Source: Thiomicrorhabdus heinhorstiae (GTDB lineage Bacteria; Pseudomonadota; Gammaproteobacteria; Thiomicrospirales; Thiomicrospiraceae). Taken from it: a stretch of 63,173 nt of DNA. The notes under the pieces were generated by a model. The model did no database searches. It saw only the letters and a program-made list of their open reading frames with translations, and was not told the origin of the DNA. The DNA is taken from assembly GCF_013391765.2 (NCBI RefSeq), contig NZ_JACBGI020000012.1, positions 1 to 63,173 of the forward strand. Direction: 5' to 3'. Within the stretch, counting starts at the first letter, position 1, and every line of letters begins with the position of its first letter. Made by a program: the position numbers and the translations under genes. This document shows, one piece after another, positions 34,820-44,649 of this stretch.

Positions 34820-34873
34820 TGATCATTCCATTTTGGAACGGATCAAAGTGGAAACCGGCAATTAAATTAGAAA

Positions 34874-35033
34874 ACGATTGAAAATCGTCTTACTTCGGTA
34901 GGGCGTCGATACGGGAAAGACCAGGAGTCGGTTCCGTATCGCATAAGAATCCGGGTTGGAGATGCGATGATGTCATATTCTCCAACCTCTACCCTCTTTG
35001 CCCTTCAGGTACTTACCTCCCTGCCGGGCAAAG
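34874..35033 (+). ncRNA. Chain of perfect stem-loops between cbbS and cbbQ (possible structured RNA)
   Basis: Four successive inverted repeats: ACGATT/AATCGT (34874-34888); CGATACGG/CCGTATCG (34907-34941); GGTTGGAG/CTCCAACC (34954-34987); CTTTGCCC/GGGCAAAG (34996-35033). An intrinsic terminator follows directly. No open frame explains the conservation of pairing. It may be the 3' UTR that protects cbbLS mRNA, or a small RNA released from the transcript. I do not recognise a known RNA family. Confidence 0.5.
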
Positions 35034-35034
35034 G

Positions 35035-35066
35035 AGCCAGCCGTCCCCGAAACCGGCTGGCTTTTT
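35035..35066 (+). terminator. Intrinsic terminator between cbbS and cbbQ
   Basis: The perfect 9-bp stem AGCCAGCCG/CGGCTGGCT has a 10-nt loop, followed by TTTTC. It should make cbbLS transcripts far more abundant than cbbQO, parallel to the terminator between cbbM and its cbbQ. Confidence 0.9.
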
Positions 35067-35135
35067 CTATCTTTTACATGTGTTCATTGGTTGAACAGTG
35101 AGTACATATAAAAGTTTGAAGACGGAGAAGCAAAC

Positions 35136-35957
35136 ATGTCAGAAATCAATGCACTTGACCCTCAACAATACGTTATTAAAGAAGAGCCGTACTACTGCCC
35201 GGTTGGCGATGAAGTTGAGCTATTCGAATCCGCATATGCTTCACGTATGCCGATGATGCTTAAAGGTCCGACTGGTTGTGGTAAATCACGTTTCGTTGAA
35301 TATATGGCTCACAAACTTGGCAAGCCGTTAATCACCGTTGCCTGTAACGAAGATATGACCGCTTCCGACCTGGTCGGCCGTTTCCTGATCGACCCGCAGG
35401 GAACCAAATGGCAGGATGGTCCACTGACCGTTGCGGCACGTATCGGTGCGATCTGCTATCTGGATGAGGTAGTTGAAGCTCGTCAGGATACCACGGTCGT
35501 AATCCACCCGCTAACCGACCACCGTCGCGTACTTCCACTGGACAAAAAAGGGGAATTGGTTGAAGCGCATCCTGACTTCCAGCTGGTTATCTCTTACAAC
35601 CCTGGTTATCAGTCGATGATGAAAGACCTGAAACAATCGACCAAACAACGTTTCGGTGGTTTCAGCTTTGATTATCCGGCGGAAAAAGTAGAAGCGGAGA
35701 TCGTTTCAAAAGAAGCTGGCATCGAACTTTCGGTTGCAGAAAAACTGGTACAGATCGCTCAGCGTTCGCGTAACCTGAAAGGTCACGGTCTGGACGAAGG
35801 TATGTCTACCCGTCTGTTGGTTTACGCTGGACAGTTGATTGCCAAGGGTGTTTCGCCAAATAAAGCGTGTCGCATGGCGCTAATCACTCCATTGACCGAC
35901 GATCTGGATATTTTGGATACGCTAATGACAACCGTAGAGACGTTCTTTGAAGAGTAA
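35136..35957 (+). CDS. cbbQ: CbbQ-type AAA+ RuBisCO activase (form I partner)
   Basis: A 273-residue MoxR-like AAA+ ATPase. Walker A is GPTGCGKS (44-51), Walker B is [12 protein letters not shown], then [25 protein letters not shown] and [20 protein letters not shown]. The ATPase core is nearly identical to the CbbQ of the cbbM operon, while N- and C-terminal parts differ. Its place after cbbLS points to form I RuBisCO as its client. GGAG precedes the ATG. Confidence 0.95.
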   Translation: MSEINALDPQQYVIKEEPYYCPVGDEVELFESAYASRMPMMLKGPTGCGKSRFVEYMAHKLGKPLITVACNEDMTASDLVGRFLIDPQGTKWQDGPLTVAARIGAICYLDEVVEARQDTTVVIHPLTDHRRVLPLDKKGELVEAHPDFQLVISYNPGYQSMMKDLKQSTKQRFGGFSFDYPAEKVEAEIVSKEAGIELSVAEKLVQIAQRSRNLKGHGLDEGMSTRLLVYAGQLIAKGVSPNKACRMALITPLTDDLDILDTLMTTVETFFEE

Positions 35958-35997
35958 CTAAATACTGCTTTCAAAAGAAACTCTGTATGAGTTAGTC

Positions 35998-36055
35998 AAC
36001 GGCGCCCTCTGCTGACAAAGCATGGCGCCGTTTTAGAATCGGGCCATCCGATTCT
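35998..36055 (+). terminator. Two stem-loops between cbbQ and cbbO
   Basis: AACGGCGCC/GGCGCCGTT (35998-36006 with 36024-36032) is followed by TT, resembling a terminator with a long loop. Directly after it AGAATCGG/CCGATTCT (36035-36055) forms a second perfect hairpin. Both stand in the 130-bp cbbQ-cbbO gap and may set CbbO below CbbQ, since the CbbQ hexamer needs fewer CbbO subunits. Confidence 0.55.
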
Positions 36056-36087
36056 CATCCAAATCCACAAAAAATGAGATTGCGATT

Positions 36088-38421
36088 ATGAGTTCAGATA
36101 TCGAAGAAATCAAACAATCCATATTGGAAAGCATTCCGGAATTGGCAGACCGCCTGGATTCAATGATTCATGAGGCTTCGCACCACATGAACGAAGCGGC
36201 GCGTCACACTTGGCTGGAGAACGCAAAGGGTATCGCCTATCTTGGTAAGGGTAAACAGATCGTTGTCGCTTATCTGGAATCCATTCCGGAGGTCGTTCAT
36301 CAGGTTGAAGACGAAATTCTCGACGATATTCACGAAACGGTGATGAAACTGTCGTCGGTGACGTCCGGTGAAGTGGTCTCCCTGTTGTTGAGCTCGCTAC
36401 CGCTTGCCGCCGAACGTACCGGTGATATCGACCTGTTGCGTCAATATCTGCAACTGATCTATCAGATCGGTTCCAAGTCGCCACGCGGCTTGCGCCCGAT
36501 GTTGAACAACATCGACGAAATTCTATCCAAGCTGACGGTTTCCGGCCTGCGTCGCTGGGCGATGTGGGGTGTGCAGGCGCACGCCCGTAAGTTCGAAGCG
36601 CAGATGAAGTACTTCGCGCTGGAATCGGAAGACTCCAAAGCGGTATTCCAGCAGCAGCGTAAAGGGACCCTGTTTATCGACAACCACCGTTCGATCAACT
36701 TCTACCTACGCGCTTTCTGGGGTCGCGACTTCTTTATCCGCCCTGCCGCGGCGGATTTCGAAGACTTTAAACCTTTCTTCGAAAAGAACGCCATGCACCT
36801 ACCGGACGCTTTGAACGACATGGGCGATGTCAAAGGGACCGATGTCTATCGCGCCATGGCCGCGCACATGGCCGCACACTTGATGTACACCACTCAAGCC
36901 GTGACCATGGAACAGTTGAACCCGCAGCAGATGTTCTTTATCGAACTGATGGAGGATGCGCGCGTTGAATACAAAGCGATTCAGGACTTCCCGGGGTTAC
37001 GCAAACTATGGCGTAAAGTCGTCCGCGAATCTCAAGAAGCCAAAAAACTGGATGCCTCTTCAACAGCAGCGCGTTTGGAAAACCTGGCATTGAAACTCAT
37101 GGATCCTGAGCATCCGTTCGAAGACGAAAAGCTGCAGGTAGTGGTTGATCGCTTCTATGAACAGATCGAAGAGAATCAGGACAATGAAATGTGGTCCTGG
37201 AAGATGGGTGTCTTGTTATACAACGTACTGAATCAATCACTGCAACGTTGGCAGTCTCTGACTGAAATCAGTAAACAGCGCTTCGGCTATCGTGATGATA
37301 ACCGCCTGATCTGGCAGTCGGATGAGTGGGAAGAGATTCCAGGCGGCGGTGATGCTTACAAGGAAACCGTTCGCAAGCACGTATCACTGATGGAAATGAT
37401 CAACGAGATCGATTCCGAGCTGGTGGATGTTGACCACGATGAAGTCTGGGTACTTGGTTCGGAACTGTATCCGTACGAAGACAACGGCGTCTCATGGAAC
37501 GAAATGGAAGGAATCGAACCGATTTCAGATCCGTTCCACTATGACGAATGGGACTACCGTGTACAGCTGCACCGCCCGAACTGGACCACGCTTTACGAGC
37601 ACCGTGCCAGAAAAGGCGATCCGGGGATTTACGACCGCATTCTGGACGAGAACAAACAGATTGCACACCGAATCAAACAGATTGTCGATAAACTGCAATC
37701 GGTCGGTCTGCAACGTATGCGCCGCCTGGAAGACGGAGACGAACTGGATCTGAACGCCTGTGTCGAAGCGATTACCGCGCTGCGCATGGGGCAGGAACCC
37801 GACCCGCGCATCACCATGAAAAATGTGATCCGCACCCGCGAAGTTTCGGTGGTCATTCTTCTGGACATGTCGGAATCGACTAACGAGATCGTGCCCGGCT
37901 CGGATAAAACGATCCTGCAGGTGACTCAGGAAGCGGCGATTCTGGTATCGCATGCCATTAACGGTATCGGTGACCAGTTTGCGGTACACGGTTTCTCGTC
38001 TGACGGTCGCCACGATGTCCAGTATACTCGTTTCAAGCAGTTCGACGAGCCGTTTGATCCGGACGTACACGCCAAACTGGCAGGCATGAAAGGCGGGCTT
38101 TCGACGCGTATGGGAGCGGCGATGCGCCACGCAGGTAAATATCTGGATAAGCAGTCATCGAAGCAGAAACTACTGCTGGTGATTACCGATGGAGAACCTG
38201 CAGATATCGACGAAAAAGACGGACAGTATCTGAAACAAGATGCCAAGAAAGCCGTAGAGGAACTTCAGACCAAAGGTATCTACAGCTACTGCTTGACGAT
38301 CGACCAGTATGCCGATAAATATGTACAGAATATTTTCGGAGCCAACCGCTTCGCGATTGTCGATAATGTCATGCGCCTGCCGGAGAAACTTCCGACGCTG
38401 TTTGCCAACTTAACCACTTAA
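36088..38421 (+). CDS. cbbO: CbbO-type VWA-domain RuBisCO activase subunit (form I partner)
   Basis: A 777-residue CbbO. The C-terminal VWA domain has MIDAS DMSES (593-597), STRMGAAMRHAGKYL and LVITDGEPADIDEKD. The middle resembles its paralogue at 25539 (KGTLFIDNHRSIN, YRAMAAHMAAHLMYTTQ, YDEWDYRVQLHRPNWTTLYE). The N-terminal half diverges more, as expected if it contacts a different RuBisCO. It is third in cbbLS-cbbQ-cbbO; a clear terminator follows. Confidence 0.94.
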   Translation: MSSDIEEIKQSILESIPELADRLDSMIHEASHHMNEAARHTWLENAKGIAYLGKGKQIVVAYLESIPEVVHQVEDEILDDIHETVMKLSSVTSGEVVSLLLSSLPLAAERTGDIDLLRQYLQLIYQIGSKSPRGLRPMLNNIDEILSKLTVSGLRRWAMWGVQAHARKFEAQMKYFALESEDSKAVFQQQRKGTLFIDNHRSINFYLRAFWGRDFFIRPAAADFEDFKPFFEKNAMHLPDALNDMGDVKGTDVYRAMAAHMAAHLMYTTQAVTMEQLNPQQMFFIELMEDARVEYKAIQDFPGLRKLWRKVVRESQEAKKLDASSTAARLENLALKLMDPEHPFEDEKLQVVVDRFYEQIEENQDNEMWSWKMGVLLYNVLNQSLQRWQSLTEISKQRFGYRDDNRLIWQSDEWEEIPGGGDAYKETVRKHVSLMEMINEIDSELVDVDHDEVWVLGSELYPYEDNGVSWNEMEGIEPISDPFHYDEWDYRVQLHRPNWTTLYEHRARKGDPGIYDRILDENKQIAHRIKQIVDKLQSVGLQRMRRLEDGDELDLNACVEAITALRMGQEPDPRITMKNVIRTREVSVVILLDMSESTNEIVPGSDKTILQVTQEAAILVSHAINGIGDQFAVHGFSSDGRHDVQYTRFKQFDEPFDPDVHAKLAGMKGGLSTRMGAAMRHAGKYLDKQSSKQKLLLVITDGEPADIDEKDGQYLKQDAKKAVEELQTKGIYSYCLTIDQYADKYVQNIFGANRFAIVDNVMRLPEKLPTLFANLTT

Positions 38422-38449
38422 TCCGGTAAACACTACGTAGTCAAACAAT

Positions 38450-38471
38450 GGGGCTGTACAGCCCCGTTTTT
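38450..38471 (+). terminator. Intrinsic terminator after cbbO
   Basis: GGGGCTG-TA-CAGCCCC (38450-38465) is followed by GTTTTTG. It lies 28 bp after the cbbO stop and before orf180. Confidence 0.88.
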
Positions 38472-38506
38472 GTCTCCGAATTTGATTTTATGAGGTAAGA
38501 ACAATT

Positions 38507-39049
38507 ATGAATTTGGAACAATTTACAAATGCTCTCGACGCAATGAGCGATGAAGATTTACAACTGATTTTGGATGACGCCGATAAAGGTCTCATTGTCG
38601 TACGTGACGAGACTCTGGGTGTCGGTGCCAGCGATCAGGCATATGTGATCTACGAATTGGGCGAAGATAAATTCGCCAGTGTTGCCGATTTGCGCAACAA
38701 CCTATCTGCACAAGCCGAAACGATGCTGAAAGAGTACTATCAGTTCAATCCTCTGAGCAAAGAGTTCTTCAATAAAGAAGTGCAAAAACTATTCAACGAG
38801 CATGGTGAACTGTCGTTTATTTCGACACCGAAAAAACCGGCCAGCAAAGCCATCTTCGTCGAAAACGAACAGGTACTTTGTCTGGATGAAGATGAGCCGC
38901 GCTTTAAATACGCTTTTAAACTGGAACTGGACGACTCTTACGCTCAACCGCAAGCGCAGTTGAATAAAGTAAAAAACTGGATTCAGAGTGGTAGCGCTTA
39001 TCAGGACTACATCAGTGTCAATGTGTGCCGCTTTAGCGCGATTGAATAA
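38507..39049 (+). CDS. Unrecognised protein closing the cbbLS-cbbQ-cbbO operon (orf180)
   Basis: A 180-residue acidic soluble protein, not recognised. It starts MNLEQFTNALDAMSDEDLQ, followed by a helical and beta mix with LNEHG-like turns (KLFNEHGELSFISTPKKPASKAIFVENEQVLCLDEDEPRFKYAFKLELDD). There are no membrane spans, signal peptide or known motif. GAGG precedes the ATG. It lies 85 bp after cbbO beyond a terminator, in the same place as orf148 in the cbbM operon. Function is unknown; a link to RuBisCO activation is inferred from position only. Confidence 0.7.
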   Translation: MNLEQFTNALDAMSDEDLQLILDDADKGLIVVRDETLGVGASDQAYVIYELGEDKFASVADLRNNLSAQAETMLKEYYQFNPLSKEFFNKEVQKLFNEHGELSFISTPKKPASKAIFVENEQVLCLDEDEPRFKYAFKLELDDSYAQPQAQLNKVKNWIQSGSAYQDYISVNVCRFSAIE

Positions 39050-39080
39050 GAGCATCGATTCACATCAACTCCTAGATTTT

Positions 39081-39112
39081 CCGGTCCTAAAACTGGACCG
39101 GTATTTATTTCC
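39081..39112 (+). terminator. Intrinsic terminator after orf180
   Basis: CCGGTCC/GGACCGG (39081-39087 with 39095-39101) with a 7-nt loop is followed by TATTTATTT. It overlaps the end of the convergent sensor-kinase gene. Confidence 0.75.
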
Positions 39113-42100
39113 TGTCCTTTTCTAAAAGAGCTAGAGCTTCATCAAAATCGAAATTTTGTATCGCTGTCTCTACCTGCCGATAGGCATGACTACCAAGGGC
39201 CTGTTTGATTATGCCTCGGTTTTGCTCCCAAAGATCAAGCACACTACCTTCCATTTTCTGCAATTGATCCTTCAACGTCTGCCGTAGCTCATTCCACAGA
39301 ACTTCGTCCACCGGTAAATGGGAAACATCCGTTTTTTCAGCCTGCGCCTGTTGAGATTGATAGGCTTCGATAAACGGTGCGGATCGATTCCATAGCACCG
39401 TGTGCAAAGCGGAAAACTGTTGCAGAGCACCGGTAAACTCCTGCCATACTTCTCCCTCGGAATAATGCAGGTCGGGACCCGGTTGAATTTCCGCAAACTG
39501 CTTTTCCAGCTTGGCGCACATCGCAGACAGCGATTGATAACCGACACTGGCAGCCAACCCCTTCAAAGTGTGCAGGTAGCGTCCCAACTCCGGCCACTGG
39601 CTATGCACCAGCAATACTTGCAGCTTCTCCGGCGCATCTTTATAGCGGTTTAAAAAGTCAAACAGCATACTTTCAAAAAAGCCCGGTCTGCTCTTCAGCA
39701 AAGCCTTGGCGGACTGCAAATCAATCCCCTGCATCTCCGGCAGAGGAAAAATTCTTTCAACTTCGGAGACAGAGAAATCCTTTTCAGTTTTAACTAATTC
39801 CCTCGCGCCGAACAGTTCCATCAGAACCGCAAAGAATTTCGCCGGAATAATCGGTTTGGAAAGATGATCATCCATCCCCGCAGCAAAACAACGATCTACC
39901 TCTTCCTTGAAGGCATGCGCCGTCATAGCCAGGATCGGCAAGCGCGCAAATTGCGGATGACGACGAATCTCCTTAGTCGCTTCAATCCCATCCATTACCG
40001 GCATCTGAATATCCATCAGAACGGCATCAAACAGATGATTTCCTTTCAGTAGAAGATAAAGCGCCTGCTCACCGTTATTCGCGACCGTAACCCTCGCCCC
40101 GGTCTGCAGTAACATCTCTTGGGCAATCTGTTGATTCAGCACATTATCTTCGACCACCAGCAGATGTCTTCCGCTTAAGTCAGGAATGACGATTGAGTTA
40201 TCTGCCTGGGTCTTGCGTGGATAGTAATCGCTTTTGTTTTCAAAAAGTCGCTGCAAATGGCTTGGCAAAATCGGTTTGTGCAGACAATAACGAATGTCGT
40301 TGCGCTCGGCAAGACTTTGCAACTTACTCCAATCATAGAAGGAATTCAGCACCACCTTCGACCCCAGTTCCGGATGAGCCCTGCGCATTGCCTGAATCAA
40401 CTCGATCCCGTCCGTGTCCGGCATAATCCAATCAACAAACATCCAGTCAGGCGCAAGACCTTCTTTCAGGGCATCCAGAACTTCATCCGCCGTCGAGAAT
40501 AAACGCACATCCATTCCAAAGCTTTCCAACTGAAACTGCATCTGCTGCAAGGCCATGTCCGTATCGTCAACCACCCATGCGATCTGTCTTAATTGCAGAG
40601 TTTCCGACCTGGGCAGGGAATGAACCGGAGAAAACGGAATGCTTAAGGTAAAGACGCTGCCGCGATTTAGGCTGCTGGCTACCGTAATATCCCCGTCCAT
40701 CTCGCGCGCAAGATTGCGCGAAATAGCCAACCCCAATCCGGTGCCGCCATGTTTGCGGGTAGTCGAGGCATCGGCTTGCGTGAAAACCTCAAACAGGCGA
40801 TTGAGCTGCGACTCTTCCATCCCCGGCCCGGTATCTTCAACGTGGAATGCCACTAACCAGCGATTGTTTTTACTGCTGACAAGCTTAACTTCCAGCAAGA
40901 CATAACCCCGCTCGATGAACTTAATCGCATTCCCAAGCAGATTGATCAACACCTGCCCGATCCGCACCGGATCTCCGTACAATGGCGGCTGCACATTCGA
41001 GTGCAAGGAGGAGTCAATATAGACAAAGAGCTCCAGCTGCTTCTGCTCAGCCTGAGTCTGTACCGCAATAAGGCTGTCCTCTATCAAATCTTCGATTTTT
41101 AAAGGTATGCGCTCGAGCAGTAACTTGCCTGACTCGATTTTCGAGAAATCAAGAATATCGTTGACCAGCCCCAACAGGCTGTTGGCAGAACGGTTGATTT
41201 TATTAACATAATCACGCTGCTGATAGTTTAAATGTGTATTTAGCGCCAAATGCGACAAGCCTAGAATCGCATTCATCGGCGTTCTGATTTCATGACTCAT
41301 ATTCGCCAGGAATTCCGATTTCAATGCCGTTGCCGATTCTGCCTGTACTTTTGCCTCCTCAAGGCTTTGCACCAGTCCATGTTGCTTCTCGGCTTGGCGC
41401 ATCCCTGCAATCATGACCCCGCAGGTAGCATGGAATGGCTCTAAGAAGTTGGCTAACTCTTCGGTATATTCATCCTTCCGGTTGGCAATTCCGTAAACGC
41501 CGACCAGTTCTTTGCCGAGAAAGATCGGAATTCCCATATAGCGTTGTAATTCGGGGTGTCCTGGCGGAGTATGTCCGCCGCGAGGATCATTTGCCACATC
41601 GTTGCTGATAATCCGTTGCTCTTCGTACATTACCCGTCCGATCATGGTCTCTGCGCTGCACAGCAACATATCCTGCGATTTCAATTTTTCAAACAAGGTA
41701 CGGGATTCATCATTCCAAGAGATATTCGTCAAGGCGTGCAACTTCAAACACCGCTTGCCGCCATCCTGATGAATCACCTCGCCGATAAAACCGTATTCAC
41801 TGCTGGAGATATCCAACAAAGAACGTAATAAACTATCCCAGATAGCGGCATTATCGCGAGTATTGACAACAAAATCTTGCATCGTCTGCCTCAGGGCGGT
41901 CAATAACTTATTGCGCGCTTCTATCGCCAAGCGCTCTTTTTCCCTCTCGCTCAGATCGGTTAAAACCCCGATGAAGCTGGTTTTATTGTCAAGATCAATT
42001 CGACTGATCGCCAAATGCATCGGGAAGTGTTTACCTCGTTTGGTTACCCCGATCACTTCTCGCCCCGTTCCGATAATCCGGTTTTCGCCGGTTGCCAGCT

Positions 42101-43319
42101 GACGGCGAATAAAACCATCGTGCTCGAGTGCGTCCTTCTCCTGCATCAGAATTTTGACGTTCTGTCCCAGCAACTCTTTTTCGCCAAAGCCAAACATCTG
42201 TAGAGCCTTATTATTAACCCGGTTGATCATTCCCTGGCTATCAATCTGAATAATACCGGAGGCGGCATTATCGAGAATCGCCTGATTCTGCTGCAGAGGC
42301 ATCAAGGCATCAAAACGGATTCGATAAATGACTTTACGAACTATTAACAGAAAAAGAATGATAATCGCCAGGCCGGCCATGAATATCAACAGGTCATTGC
42401 GCTGGTATAAGTGGTACTGCTTCATCGAGTGATCGTAAAACAGTTTGATCGTCTCGTTACTTTCCTCAAGCAAAGGCAAAGCGACACTGGTTCGGAATGG
42501 AAGCTTAGTCGCGACCGACACCTCATTAAGCAGAATTTTATAGGTGTAGCCGGTATCGACACGTTCAAAATGGTTGATCAACGAGCTGAGGGAATTTCTG
42601 ACTTCCGGTAAAAGATCCGCTTCGTAGGCATCAAACATCTGCTTAAGAATTCGATGTTCCGACTGCAACTCTCTATTTGCCAGCTGCAATACCGGCAGAA
42701 CCTTGGAATTATTCGACTCCTGAAAACTGCGAATAATCGAAAGTGTCCGATGCAGCTGGTTATTCCACTTAACCAGATGAGCGATAAATTGCATTTTGAC
42801 GGTAATGCGCCGTTCATTAATCGGCAGATTAAGAAACAACCTCTCCATACGGCTGATCAAATCATTACGCAGAATATCGCTGTAATAATGCAAACTCTCG
42901 ATTTCCTGCAAACACAACGCGGTTGCCGCGCAATCCGCAACTCTTTTGCGCTGGTTGGTAAAATCTAAAAAATACCGCTCAAGAACAATCATGTCCGTCG
43001 TTTCATAATTGTAGAGATCAAGGCTCTCTAGGAAGGTGTGATAATCGGCATCGGTTTTTGCCTGTACTGCGGATAATTCTTCCAACTGTGCAGAATCGTG
43101 GGTGATATAGACAACGGTTGTTCGGGCGTCTTCAAACGAGATCGACTGATTTAAGTCCAACAGAGAACCGACAGTATGATATTTTTGATCAAAGTCATTC
43201 TGTTGAATCAACCCTTTTCCGAGAAACCAGATCGCAGCTCCTCCGAGAAGAAGTGTAAGCAGCACCACTAACAGCAAGCCCGATTGAATTTTCTTTTGCG
43301 CGTGCTGAGAATAATTCAT
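39105..43319 (-). CDS. Hybrid sensor histidine kinase (PAS-GAF-HisKA-HATPase-REC-REC-HPt)
   Basis: A 1404-residue membrane phosphorelay kinase. TM1 is about 15-37 and TM2 about 309-331, with a helical sensory region between. A PAS domain is at about 345-455 and a GAF domain at about 485-640. The phospho-accepting His676 is in [15 protein letters not shown]. The ATPase has the GTGLGLAIS box. Receiver 1 ([11 protein letters not shown]...[12 protein letters not shown]) and receiver 2 ([10 protein letters not shown]...[12 protein letters not shown]) follow. A C-terminal HPt has [13 protein letters not shown]. The ligand is unknown. It probably signals to the HD-GYP regulator 45 bp upstream. Confidence 0.92.
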   Translation of the reverse strand: MNYSQHAQKKIQSGLLLVVLLTLLLGGAAIWFLGKGLIQQNDFDQKYHTVGSLLDLNQSISFEDARTTVVYITHDSAQLEELSAVQAKTDADYHTFLESLDLYNYETTDMIVLERYFLDFTNQRKRVADCAATALCLQEIESLHYYSDILRNDLISRMERLFLNLPINERRITVKMQFIAHLVKWNNQLHRTLSIIRSFQESNNSKVLPVLQLANRELQSEHRILKQMFDAYEADLLPEVRNSLSSLINHFERVDTGYTYKILLNEVSVATKLPFRTSVALPLLEESNETIKLFYDHSMKQYHLYQRNDLLIFMAGLAIIILFLLIVRKVIYRIRFDALMPLQQNQAILDNAASGIIQIDSQGMINRVNNKALQMFGFGEKELLGQNVKILMQEKDALEHDGFIRRQLATGENRIIGTGREVIGVTKRGKHFPMHLAISRIDLDNKTSFIGVLTDLSEREKERLAIEARNKLLTALRQTMQDFVVNTRDNAAIWDSLLRSLLDISSSEYGFIGEVIHQDGGKRCLKLHALTNISWNDESRTLFEKLKSQDMLLCSAETMIGRVMYEEQRIISNDVANDPRGGHTPPGHPELQRYMGIPIFLGKELVGVYGIANRKDEYTEELANFLEPFHATCGVMIAGMRQAEKQHGLVQSLEEAKVQAESATALKSEFLANMSHEIRTPMNAILGLSHLALNTHLNYQQRDYVNKINRSANSLLGLVNDILDFSKIESGKLLLERIPLKIEDLIEDSLIAVQTQAEQKQLELFVYIDSSLHSNVQPPLYGDPVRIGQVLINLLGNAIKFIERGYVLLEVKLVSSKNNRWLVAFHVEDTGPGMEESQLNRLFEVFTQADASTTRKHGGTGLGLAISRNLAREMDGDITVASSLNRGSVFTLSIPFSPVHSLPRSETLQLRQIAWVVDDTDMALQQMQFQLESFGMDVRLFSTADEVLDALKEGLAPDWMFVDWIMPDTDGIELIQAMRRAHPELGSKVVLNSFYDWSKLQSLAERNDIRYCLHKPILPSHLQRLFENKSDYYPRKTQADNSIVIPDLSGRHLLVVEDNVLNQQIAQEMLLQTGARVTVANNGEQALYLLLKGNHLFDAVLMDIQMPVMDGIEATKEIRRHPQFARLPILAMTAHAFKEEVDRCFAAGMDDHLSKPIIPAKFFAVLMELFGARELVKTEKDFSVSEVERIFPLPEMQGIDLQSAKALLKSRPGFFESMLFDFLNRYKDAPEKLQVLLVHSQWPELGRYLHTLKGLAASVGYQSLSAMCAKLEKQFAEIQPGPDLHYSEGEVWQEFTGALQQFSALHTVLWNRSAPFIEAYQSQQAQAEKTDVSHLPVDEVLWNELRQTLKDQLQKMEGSVLDLWEQNRGIIKQALGSHAYRQVETAIQNFDFDEALALLEKDRK

Positions 43320-43364
43320 AGACCGACCTTTAGCGCTAATGAAATTCTTAAGAACGCCAAACGG

Positions 43365-44465
43365 TTAACCCAGCTTTTCGGCAATAAGACAGACTTCTTC
43401 GCCACGGCTTCTAAAGCATTCCACCAAACGCGGATCAAAATGGCTTCCACTACCTTCTTCAATAATTGCCATCGACTTTTCGTGACTGAAGGGTTGCTTA
43501 TAAGGGCGCTCGGAACGAAGCGCATCATACACGTCAACAATCGCCATCAGGCGACCGCTGAGAGGAATATCATCACCGGCCAATCCACGCGGATAACCAT
43601 TTCCGGCCCATTTTTCGTGGTGTGTCAACGCTATTTCCTGTGCAACATCCAGAAAACCACCGTAAGACCCCATCTCCCTCGCCGCTGCGGCAAGAATATC
43701 AGCCCCGCTCTGAGCGTGCTGCTTCATGATATCGAACTCTTCATCCGTCAATTTTCCCGGTTTGAGCAAGATATGGTCCGGTGTCGTGATTTTACCTATG
43801 TCATGCAACGGTGCCGCCTGCACAATCAACTCGCGGCTTTTTTCATCCAGACCAAGATGCGGGTAAGTACGTTCCACCTCTTCGGCAAGGAGCTCGATAT
43901 AGGATTGCGTACGCTTGATATGGTTGCCGGTATCTTCATCGCGGAATTCAGCAAGAGAAATCATCACATTCAACGTAGCCTGCTGCAGGCGAAAAATATC
44001 GGTTAACTTCTCTTGAAGGTTAACTTCAAGCTGTCTTTTCTCGTTGCGCAAACGAAGATGATACTGACTCAGTTCCAGATGGGTTTTAATTCGTGCGAGC
44101 AAAACATCCGGATTGATCGGTTTCGGAATAAAATCGTTGGCGCCTTCTTTAAGCGCACGCTGTTCGTCTTCCGGAGCTGTTTTAGAGGTAATGAAGATAA
44201 TCGGGATATAACGCCAGGCTGGATTACTTTTGATCTTCCGACAGACCTCGTAACCGTCCATCTCCGGCATCATAACATCCAGCAAGATCAAATCGATTTC
44301 GCCGCTAGCTCCGAATTTCTCAAGCAGACTGAGAGCTTTCAAACCGTTATTGGCAAGCTTGACGCTATAGTGCTCTTTCAAACATTCGTTAAGCAAGGCT
44401 AAATTGTTCGGCGCATCATCAACACAAAGCACCGTCCTGGTAGAGGCTAAAGTTCTGTGTCCCAT
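43365..44465 (-). CDS. Response regulator with HD-GYP cyclic-di-GMP phosphodiesterase domain
   Basis: A 366-residue protein. The receiver domain has TVLCVDDAPNNLALL and the phospho-acceptor Asp63 in LILLDVMMPEMDG. A linker helix leads to an HD-GYP domain: HD at 221-222 in APLHDIGKITTPDHILLKPGKL, then QHAQSGADIL, HHEKWAGNGYPRGLAG (GYP at 290-292) and AIVDVYDALRSERPYK. Key residues are present, so it should degrade cyclic-di-GMP when phosphorylated. It is 45 bp from the hybrid kinase and in the same orientation, a likely cognate pair. Confidence 0.92.
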   Translation of the reverse strand: MGHRTLASTRTVLCVDDAPNNLALLNECLKEHYSVKLANNGLKALSLLEKFGASGEIDLILLDVMMPEMDGYEVCRKIKSNPAWRYIPIIFITSKTAPEDEQRALKEGANDFIPKPINPDVLLARIKTHLELSQYHLRLRNEKRQLEVNLQEKLTDIFRLQQATLNVMISLAEFRDEDTGNHIKRTQSYIELLAEEVERTYPHLGLDEKSRELIVQAAPLHDIGKITTPDHILLKPGKLTDEEFDIMKQHAQSGADILAAAAREMGSYGGFLDVAQEIALTHHEKWAGNGYPRGLAGDDIPLSGRLMAIVDVYDALRSERPYKQPFSHEKSMAIIEEGSGSHFDPRLVECFRSRGEEVCLIAEKLG

Positions 44466-44592
44466 CGAGTTTTCCCCGCATTTTTACTAAACTTCGAGTT
44501 TCATACTAACACAAGAACAAACAACGGCAAGCTCAAATAAAATATCTTAAAAATCTACTATAAACATATGTTATGAAAATAATTTTAAGCAT

Positions 44593-44619
44593 AAAAAAAC
44601 CCGGCACTAAGGCCGGGTT
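44593..44619 (-). terminator. Intrinsic terminator after fba
   Basis: AACCCGGC/GCCGGGTT with a 6-nt loop runs into TTTTTTT on the minus strand, about 30 bp after the fba stop. It ends the tkt-gap-pgk-pyk-fba run. Confidence 0.92.
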
Positions 44620-44649
44620 CTTTAAGCAATAATCTAAGCTGAAAGTAGC

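Noticed and set aside
25080-39049. Homology between orf148 and orf180
   Set aside because: A faint shared pattern (beta strand, helix, Asp-Ile-Ser) was seen by eye, too weak to claim without profile comparison.
29028-39049. Carboxysome gene cluster
   Set aside because: No shell, CsoS2 or csoSCA genes are present near cbbLS; the neighbours are cbbQ and cbbO.
43284-44006. 240-residue open frame antisense to the HD-GYP regulator
   Set aside because: Shadow of a gene with full catalytic motifs on the other strand.
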